Source: CADEEN01 sp963783785 (lineage in GTDB: Bacteria; Pseudomonadota; Gammaproteobacteria; Burkholderiales; Burkholderiaceae_C). From it: a DNA stretch of 64,000 nucleotides. The stretch is taken from the NCBI GenBank assembly GCA_963783785.1, contig CAWAOQ010000010.1, positions 62,001-126,000 on the forward strand, written 5' to 3'. Position 1 is the first letter of the stretch. Each line of letters opens with the position of its first letter. The notes below the pieces were generated by a model. It was not told the origin of the DNA. It ran no database searches and saw only the letters and a list, made by a program, of their open reading frames with translations. The position numbers and the translations under genes were made by a program. Positions 58,525 to 64,000 of this stretch are shown here, piece after piece.

Positions 58525-59726
58525 AGACGCTTTGGCACCATGCACGGCTGGTCACGCTGGCGGGCCCCAACGGTTGGGGCTGGATCGAACACGGTGCGCT
58601 GGTCACCGAGGGGCCGACGCTGCAATGGGTCGGCGACGCGGCGGCGCTGCCCACCGGCCTGGAGGTCGACGCCGAGCACGACCTCGGTGGCGCGCTGGTG
58701 ACGCCCGGCCTGGTCGACTGCCACACCCACCTGGTGTACGCCGGCAGCCGCGCACGAGAGTTCGAGATGCGCCTGCAGGGGCAAAGCTACGAAGACATCG
58801 CGCGCGCCGGCGGCGGCATCCGCTCGACGGTGGCCGCGACGCGCGCGGCCGATGACGCCACGCTGTATGCGGGTACCCGTCGGCGCGCGCTGGCGCTGCA
58901 GGCCGAGGGCGTGACGACGCTCGAGATCAAGTCCGGTTACGGACTGTCGGCCGAGCATGAAGCGCGCTGCCTTCGCGTGGCGCGCCGCGTCGGCCGCGAA
59001 ACGCCACTCACGGTGCGCGCCACCTGCCTGGCCGCCCACGCACTGCCACCCGAGTTCGAGGGTCGCGCCGACGCCTATATCGACGCGGTTTGCGCCTGGC
59101 TACCGGCGCTGCATGCCGAAGGGCTGATCGATGCCGTCGATGCCTTCTGCGATCGGATCGGTTTCACGCCGGCCCAGACCCGGCGCGTGTTCGAGGCGGC
59201 GCGCACGCTGGGCCTGCCGGTCAAGCTGCATGCCGAGCAGTTGAGCGACCAGGGCGGCGCGCAACTGGCTGCCGAGTTCGCCGCGCTGTCGTGCGATCAC
59301 CTCGAACACCTGTCCGAGGCCGGCGTGCAGGCAATGGCACAGGCCGGCAGCGTCGCCGTGCTGCTGCCCGGCGCGTACTACTTCCTGCGCGAAACCAAGC
59401 TGCCACCGATCGACGCATTGCGCACCGCGGGCGTGCCGATCGCGCTGGCCACCGACCACAACCCGGGTTCGTCGCCGACGCTGTCGCCGCTGCTGATGTT
59501 CAACATGGCCTGCACGCTGTTTCGCCTGACGCCCGAGGAAGCGCTGCGCGGCATGACCGTCAACGGCGCGCGCGCGCTCGGCCTCGCCGACCGCGGTGCA
59601 CTCGCGGCCGGGCAACGCGCCGATTTCGTCGCCTGGTCGATCGACCATCCGAGCGAACTGGCCTACGGCTTCGGCCAGCGGCCCGCCGTGCGCATCGTCG
59701 CCGGCGGCCAGGAGACCGCTGCGTGA
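58521..59726 (+). CDS. hutI: Imidazolonepropionase
   Basis: Third step: opens the imidazolone ring of imidazolone propionate to give N-formimidoyl-L-glutamate. Amidohydrolase-superfamily zinc enzyme of 401 residues, starting from GTG 58521. Motifs: TPGLVDCHTHLVYAGSRARE (metal His pair, near 68-87), TTLEIKSGYGLSAEHEARCL, GLPVKLHAEQLSDQGGAQLA, CDHLEHLSEAG and ALATDHNPGSSPTLSPLLMF (metal Asp). The start is fixed by GTGA overlap with the corrected hutD stop. It overlaps hutF in the same way. Confidence 0.95.
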   Translation: MKTLWHHARLVTLAGPNGWGWIEHGALVTEGPTLQWVGDAAALPTGLEVDAEHDLGGALVTPGLVDCHTHLVYAGSRAREFEMRLQGQSYEDIARAGGGIRSTVAATRAADDATLYAGTRRRALALQAEGVTTLEIKSGYGLSAEHEARCLRVARRVGRETPLTVRATCLAAHALPPEFEGRADAYIDAVCAWLPALHAEGLIDAVDAFCDRIGFTPAQTRRVFEAARTLGLPVKLHAEQLSDQGGAQLAAEFAALSCDHLEHLSEAGVQAMAQAGSVAVLLPGAYYFLRETKLPPIDALRTAGVPIALATDHNPGSSPTLSPLLMFNMACTLFRLTPEEALRGMTVNGARALGLADRGALAAGQRADFVAWSIDHPSELAYGFGQRPAVRIVAGGQETAA

Positions 59727-61120
59727 GCGACGGCCGCCCGGCCTTGCTGTGGGCGCCGCGCGCGTGGCTGCCCGACGGCTGGCGCGAACACGTGCTGCTG
59801 CGCATCGGCCGCGATGGCCGCTGGGCCGAGGTCAGCCCCGGTGTGGCGCAACCGCCCGAGGACGCGTCGGTACTCACCGCGCCGCTGCTGCCGGGTCTGG
59901 TCGATGCCCACAGCCACGCCTTCCAGCGCGCCTTCGCAGGCCTCGCCGAGCGACGCGAATCGGTCACCGATGACTTCTGGTCGTGGCGCGACCGCATGTA
60001 CCGAGTGGCGCAACGCATCGAGCCGGCACAGTTGCGGGCGATCGCGGCGCAGCTGTACCTCGAGTTGCTGCAAGGCGGCTACACGCAGGTCTGCGAGTTC
60101 CACTACTTGCAGCACGACCGCGATGGTCAGCCATACCCCGACCCATTGACGTTGTCATGGGCCTTGGCCGACGCCGCCGAAGACGCCGGCATCGGCCTGA
60201 CGCTGATGCCGGTGCTGTACGAACGGGCAGGCTTCGCGCAAGCATCGCTGCGCGACGACCAGCGCCGCTTCGCGACGACTGCCGACAGCGTCTGGTCCGC
60301 GGCCAACACGATCGCGGCAAGCGGCCGGGCCCACGTCAATGCCGGCCTGGCGATCCATTCGTTGCGCGCGGCCGCGCCGGCATCGATCGAACGGCTGCGT
60401 CGACTCGCGACATCGTTCGACGGGCCGATCCACATCCACGTCGCCGAGCAGACCGCCGAGGTCGACGATTGCCGGGTTGCCGCCGGCGCGCGGCCGATCG
60501 AGTGGTTGGCGCGCGCCGGACTGCTCGATGCACGCTGGCATCTGGTGCACGCCACGCATACCGTGCCCGATGAGATCGACGCCGTTTCCCGCAGCGGCGC
60601 GGGTGTCGTGATCTGCCCGAGCACCGAGGGCAACCTCGGCGATGGCCTGGCCGATCTGCCCGGCTGGCTCGCTGCCGGCGTGCCGATGACGATCGGCTCG
60701 GACAGCCATGTCACGCGCGACTGGCGCGAGGAACTGCGCTGGCTCGACTACGGCCAGCGCCTCTCGCTGCGTCAACGCAACGTGTCAGCCGCGCCGCAGC
60801 ACGACCAGCCGGCCACGGCCGAGCGCCTGTTCGGTCTGGCCACCCGCGGCGGCGCCGCGGCTGCGGGCCTGGCCTCCTGGGGTCTGGTGCCCGGCGCACG
60901 CGCCGATGCGCTGCTGGCCGACGCGCAGGATCCGGCGTTGCTCGGCCTGCCTGCCTCGCACTGGCTCGACGCGCTGGTGTTCTCCAGCCCCACCCGGCCG
61001 TGGCGAGACGTGATGGTTGGCGGCCGCTGGGTGATCCGCGAACACCGCCACGCTCGGGGAACCACCATCGCAAGCAGCTTCACCGAAGCGATGACCCGAC
61101 TCTGGGACGTCGGCGTGTGA
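59723..61120 (+). CDS. hutF: Formimidoylglutamate deiminase
   Basis: Converts N-formimidoyl-L-glutamate to N-formyl-L-glutamate and ammonia, the five-step version of the hut pathway. The 465 residues are an amidohydrolase with LLPGLVDAHSHAFQRAFAGL (metal His pair, near 50-69), DDFWSWRDRMYRVAQRIEPA, GPIHIHVAEQTAEVDDC, LVHATHTVPDEIDAVSRSGA and MTIGSDSHVTRDWREELRWL (metal Asp). The start is GTG 59723, overlapping the hutI stop (GTGA). The next enzyme, HutG (N-formylglutamate deformylase), is not encoded in the window, and hutF is the last gene of this transcript. Confidence 0.94.
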   Translation: MSDGRPALLWAPRAWLPDGWREHVLLRIGRDGRWAEVSPGVAQPPEDASVLTAPLLPGLVDAHSHAFQRAFAGLAERRESVTDDFWSWRDRMYRVAQRIEPAQLRAIAAQLYLELLQGGYTQVCEFHYLQHDRDGQPYPDPLTLSWALADAAEDAGIGLTLMPVLYERAGFAQASLRDDQRRFATTADSVWSAANTIAASGRAHVNAGLAIHSLRAAAPASIERLRRLATSFDGPIHIHVAEQTAEVDDCRVAAGARPIEWLARAGLLDARWHLVHATHTVPDEIDAVSRSGAGVVICPSTEGNLGDGLADLPGWLAAGVPMTIGSDSHVTRDWREELRWLDYGQRLSLRQRNVSAAPQHDQPATAERLFGLATRGGAAAAGLASWGLVPGARADALLADAQDPALLGLPASHWLDALVFSSPTRPWRDVMVGGRWVIREHRHARGTTIASSFTEAMTRLWDVGV

Positions 61121-61161
61121 GTCGTTGAGCGGCGAATCACCACGCGCTGCTCGAGCCGCGG

Positions 61162-61572
61162 CTACCGCGGCGATGGCGGGCGCGCCTTCTTGGCAGGTGC
61201 GGCGGGGGTCACGAAGGCGGCGCGCTCCTGCGCACTGCGTTCGAACTGCCGTGCGATGTTGCTGCAGACCACGTCGCACAGGTCGTAGACCGACGGATCG
61301 GTGATCCTGTAGTACGCGCTGTTGCCGCGGGTTTCCCGTGCCACGAAGCCGTGCTGGCTGAGCAGACTCAGATGGCGTGAGATGTTGGCGGCGCTGAAGG
61401 CGCACAGCTGCGCCAGTTCGCCGACGTTGCGCGGCTGTTGGCGCAGCAGGTTGAGGATCTGCAGGCGGGTCGGCTCGGCCAGCACCTGGAAGTAGGCCGC
61501 AACCTTGGCCAGCGCCTCACTGGGAAGTCCTTCCATGCTGGGGCATGCCGGGTGTTGAGCTGTCGCAATCAT
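61162..61572 (-). CDS. ArsR-family transcriptional regulator
   Basis: Winged-helix repressor. The 136-residue form from the ATG at 61572 has EALAKVAAYFQVLAEPTRLQ, ILNLLRQQPRNVGELAQLCA and FSAANISRHLSLLSQHGFVA (recognition helix), then RGNSAYYRITDPSVYDLCDV. It ends with a Pro/Ala/Lys tail. Cys residues occur in LCAFS (helix-turn-helix), LCDVVCSN and the N-terminus (HPAC), so metal or thiol sensing is possible but not shown. A GTG at 61617 or an ATG at 61536 are alternative starts; an AAGG just before 61572 favours it. It is divergent from an RND efflux operon that it probably controls. Confidence 0.88.
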   Translation of the reverse strand: MIATAQHPACPSMEGLPSEALAKVAAYFQVLAEPTRLQILNLLRQQPRNVGELAQLCAFSAANISRHLSLLSQHGFVARETRGNSAYYRITDPSVYDLCDVVCSNIARQFERSAQERAAFVTPAAPAKKARPPSPR

Positions 61573-61617
61573 GCCTTGGAACCGCCTGTCTATGCTCTGA
61601 TTTGTGCAGTGGCGCAC

Positions 61618-61648
61618 TTGACTATTTAGCTATGTGCGCAAATAATAG
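61618..61648 (+). promoter_or_regulatory. Promoter and likely ArsR operator of the RND efflux operon
   Basis: On the plus strand TTGACT (61618-61623) is followed after 17 bases by AATAAT (61641-61646). Between and over these lies an imperfect inverted repeat with arms CTATT (61622-61626) and AATAG (61644-61648), the AT-rich type of site bound by ArsR proteins. It is in the short region between the divergent arsR-type gene and the efflux genes. Confidence 0.55.
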
Positions 61649-61714
61649 ACGCAATCCCGCTGTTGTTCAAGTCCCGTCGCCTTGGCGCGGGACCGCGTCA
61701 GAAAGCCGAACCAG

Positions 61715-62764
61715 ATGATCAAGATCCGCCCCGTGGCCGCCGCGCTCGCCGCGCTAGCGTTCGCCCTGCCCGTCTGGTCGGCGCCGGCCGACCTCCCTTT
61801 CGAGGTCGCACGCGCCGACGCCAGCGCTGCGTCTTCAGCCTTCGATGGCGCCGTCGAAGCAGTGCGCCAGACGGTCATCGCCGCGCAGGTGTCTGGCGCA
61901 GTGGTGCAACTCGACGCCAAGGTTGGCGACCGCATCAAGACCGGTCAGGTATTGCTGCGCATCGATGCGCGGACGGCCGATCAGACCGCCACCGCCAGCC
62001 AAGCCCAGGTGCAGGCAGCGCGCGCGTCGCTGGATGTGGCCAGCAAGGAACTCGCGCGCCAGCAGCAGCTGTTCCAGAGCAACTTCATCAGCCAGGCGGC
62101 ACTGGACCGTGCCGAGTCGGAGTTCAAGGCCACCCAAGCCCAAGTCAATGCGCAGGTGGCACAAGCCGGCGCCGCCCAGACCCTGACCGGTCTGCACGTC
62201 GTCCGCGCACCCTACGACGGCGTCATCGCCGAGGTGCCCGTGGCCCTGGGCGACATGGCGCTGCCCGGCCGCCCACTGCTGACCGTGTACGACCCGTCAG
62301 CACTGCGCATCACGGCGGCCGTGCCGCAGACTGTGGCGACGCAGATCGTCAGCGGCCAGGTCCTGCGGGCCGAACTGCCCGGCCTGCCGACTGCCCGCCA
62401 GTGGCCGACCCCGGCACGCGTGCAGGTGCTTCCCACGGTCGATGCATCGACGCATACGGTGCAAGTGCGCGCCGATCTGCCCAGCGGCCTCGAAGGCGTC
62501 GCGCCGGGCATGTTCGCGCGCCTGTGGCTGCCGCTGCCTGCCACCGCTGGCAGCCCCGCGGCTGCCGGCCTGTCCATACCGCGGCAAGCGATCGTGAGAC
62601 GCGCCGAGATGATCGGCCTGTACGTCCTCGACCCGAACGGGCGACCGGTCTTGCGCCAGGTGCGCATCGGCCGCAGCGACGGCAACCGCGTCGAGATCCT
62701 GTCGGGGCTGATGCCGGGTGAACGCGTGGTGACCGATCCGCAGGCCGCGGCCCGCGTTCGCTGA
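61715..62764 (+). CDS. RND efflux periplasmic adaptor subunit (HlyD/MFP family)
   Basis: Membrane-fusion protein linking an RND pump to an outer-membrane channel. From the ATG at 61715 the 349 residues start with a Sec signal peptide (MIKIRPVAAALAALAFALPV, then WSA) and no lipobox Cys. The lipoyl-like half motifs are AQVSGAVVQLDAKVGDRIKT and LHVVRAPYDGVIAEVPVALG. Between them is a helical hairpin (SLDVASKELARQQQLFQSNF, RAESEFKATQAQVNAQVAQA). The beta-barrel ends with SGLMPGERVVTDPQAAARVR. It precedes the pump gene by eight bases. Confidence 0.93.
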   Translation: MIKIRPVAAALAALAFALPVWSAPADLPFEVARADASAASSAFDGAVEAVRQTVIAAQVSGAVVQLDAKVGDRIKTGQVLLRIDARTADQTATASQAQVQAARASLDVASKELARQQQLFQSNFISQAALDRAESEFKATQAQVNAQVAQAGAAQTLTGLHVVRAPYDGVIAEVPVALGDMALPGRPLLTVYDPSALRITAAVPQTVATQIVSGQVLRAELPGLPTARQWPTPARVQVLPTVDASTHTVQVRADLPSGLEGVAPGMFARLWLPLPATAGSPAAAGLSIPRQAIVRRAEMIGLYVLDPNGRPVLRQVRIGRSDGNRVEILSGLMPGERVVTDPQAAARVR

Positions 62765-62772
62765 GACTCGCC

Positions 62773-64000
62773 ATGACGACACCGGACCTCACGCCCGCGA
62801 TGGGCATCTCTGGGCGTATCGCGGCCTTCTTTCAGCGCGCCCACATCACGCCACTGCTGGCGCTGCTGGCGCTGCTGCTGGGCATCTTCGCGGTGGGGGT
62901 GACGCCGCGCGAGGAAGAACCGCAGATCAACGTCACGATGGCCAACGTGCTGATCCCGTTTCCCGGCGCCAGCGCGCGCGATGTCGAGCAGATGGTCGCC
63001 GGGCCGGCCGAGCAGGTGCTGGCACAGATCTCGGGCATCGAGCACGTGATGTCGGTGTCGCGGCCGGGCCTCGCGGTGATCACGGTCCAGTTCAAGGTCG
63101 GGGTGCCTCGCACCGAAGCCCTGGTGCGCCTGTACGACACCGTCCACTCCAACGCCGACTGGCTGCCCAAGGATCTGGGCGTGCTCGACCCCATCATCAA
63201 ACCCAAAGGCATCGACGATGTACCGATCGTGACGCTGACGCTCTATAGCGAAGACGCCACCACCGGCGCCTTCGACCTGGAGCGCGTCGCGCACAGCATC
63301 GAGGCTGACATCAAGCGTGTCGCCGGCACACGCGAGGTGGTCACCATCGGCGGCCCCGGCCGCGCCGTGATGGTCGAGATCGATCCGACGCGCCTGGCTG
63401 GCGCCGGCGTGACCGTGGCCGATCTGCGCACCGCGCTGCAGTCGGCCAACCTCGGGCTGCCAGTGGGCGAGTTGATCTCCGGCAACCGGGCCGTGGCGAT
63501 CGAGTCCGGGCCGTTCCTGCGCCAGGCCAGCGAAGTTGGCGACCTGGTGGTCGCGGTGCGCGGCGCAAGGCCGGTGTTCCTGCGCGACGTCGCGACAGTG
63601 CGCGACGGTCCGCTGCCGCCGAGCCGCTACGTCTGGCATGGCGTTGCTGGCAAGGACGGTGCCGCGCCGGTCGAGTACCCCGCCGTCACGGTCTCGGTGA
63701 CCAAGAAACCGGGCGAGAACGCGATCGACGTGGCCAACGCGGTGATGCGACGCGTCGACGTGCTGCGCAACACCGTGATCCCGAGCAATGTGCAGGTCGT
63801 GGAGACCCGCAACTACGGCGCCACCGCCAACGACAAGGCGCAGAAGTTGATCCAGAAGCTGCTCTTCGCGACCGCGTCGGTGGTGGCGCTGGTGTTCATC
63901 GCGCTGGGCCGCCGCGAGGCGGCGATCGTCGGCAGCGCGGTGATCCTGACGCTGATGGTGACGCTGTTCGCATCCTGGGCCTGGGGCTTCACGCTGAACC
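62773..64000 (+). CDS. RND efflux pump permease subunit (C-terminus off the window)
   Basis: Inner-membrane proton-driven pump of the AcrB superfamily. 409 codons read open from the ATG at 62773 to the edge. It begins with transmembrane helix 1 (ITPLLALLALLLGIFAVGVT), then the porter-domain start PREEEPQINVTMANVLIPFP and GASARDVEQMVAGPAEQVLA, VTIGGPGRAVMVEIDPTRLA, and near the edge helix 2 onward (KLLFATASVVALVFIALGRR). About 60 percent is missing, so substrate class cannot be judged. The closest style is the HAE/efflux RND group often paired with ArsR-type regulators in Burkholderiales, not the heavy-metal CzcA group, but this is a weak call. Confidence 0.92.
   Translation, partial: MTTPDLTPAMGISGRIAAFFQRAHITPLLALLALLLGIFAVGVTPREEEPQINVTMANVLIPFPGASARDVEQMVAGPAEQVLAQISGIEHVMSVSRPGLAVITVQFKVGVPRTEALVRLYDTVHSNADWLPKDLGVLDPIIKPKGIDDVPIVTLTLYSEDATTGAFDLERVAHSIEADIKRVAGTREVVTIGGPGRAVMVEIDPTRLAGAGVTVADLRTALQSANLGLPVGELISGNRAVAIESGPFLRQASEVGDLVVAVRGARPVFLRDVATVRDGPLPPSRYVWHGVAGKDGAAPVEYPAVTVSVTKKPGENAIDVANAVMRRVDVLRNTVIPSNVQVVETRNYGATANDKAQKLIQKLLFATASVVALVFIALGRREAAIVGSAVILTLMVTLFASWAWGFTLN

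Noticed and set aside
57945..59726. Apparent HutD-HutI fusion
   Set aside because: The HutD end and stop at 58524 exist in another frame, overlapping the GTG of hutI; one extra base near 58460 explains it.

Overview
The window looks like chromosomal core DNA of a high-GC betaproteobacterium of the order Burkholderiales (Rubrivivax/Leptothrix/Methylibium-like). This rests on protein similarity by eye and on gene order: rpsB-tsf-pyrH-frr-uppS-cdsA-dxr, the long block rnr / tRNA-Leu / purA / hisZ / hflCKX / hfq / der / bamB / yfgM / hisS / ispG / rodZ / pilF / rlmN / ndk, and sucA-sucB-lpdA-zapE. I see no insertion sequence, prophage, CRISPR array or integron. No spacer exceeds 300 bases; the largest is 43892-44177.

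Layout. 1-5650 (minus strand): translation, UMP kinase and isoprenoid/phospholipid genes ending in a partial dxr. 5649-9851 (plus): amidase, DadA-like dehydrogenase and NAD(P)HX repair enzyme. 9882-31522 (mostly minus): a nearly continuous housekeeping run for RNA decay, purine and histidine synthesis, membrane proteolysis, ribosome assembly, outer-membrane assembly, cell shape, pili, rRNA modification and chromosome segregation. 31709-38321: rluD, divergent bamD, a DinG/YoaA helicase, a YdcH-like protein, a PP2C phosphatase, an exported coiled-coil protein and zapE. 38338-43891: 2-oxoglutarate dehydrogenase. 44178-50102: nitronate monooxygenase, acyl-CoA dehydrogenase, electron-transfer flavoprotein and an MFS transporter. 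50163-51222: a second tRNA-Leu and CorA. 51280-61120: a divergent histidine-utilisation (hut) regulon with its own ABC transporter and two strong HutC-type operators. 61162-64000: an ArsR-type regulator divergent from an RND efflux operon that runs off the window.

The most striking property is technical. I count 23 single-base breaks of reading frame in 17 genes, many of them essential (tsf, ispG, sucA, sucB). Twenty are +1 and only three are -1, and several sit in homopolymers. In each case the conserved protein continues in a neighbouring frame. This pattern fits uncorrected sequencing or assembly error far better than gene decay. It also creates false fusions (yfgM-bamB, etfB-etfA, hutD-hutI). 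Genes are annotated as one unit across each break, with the break position stated.

I found no wholly new system. The best biological leads are the hut regulon (duplicated 24-bp operators, taurine/nitrate-type ABC genes, HutF pathway without hutG), a MerR/LiuR-like operator before etfBA, the repeat-bearing RluB tail, and the ArsR-RND regulatory region.
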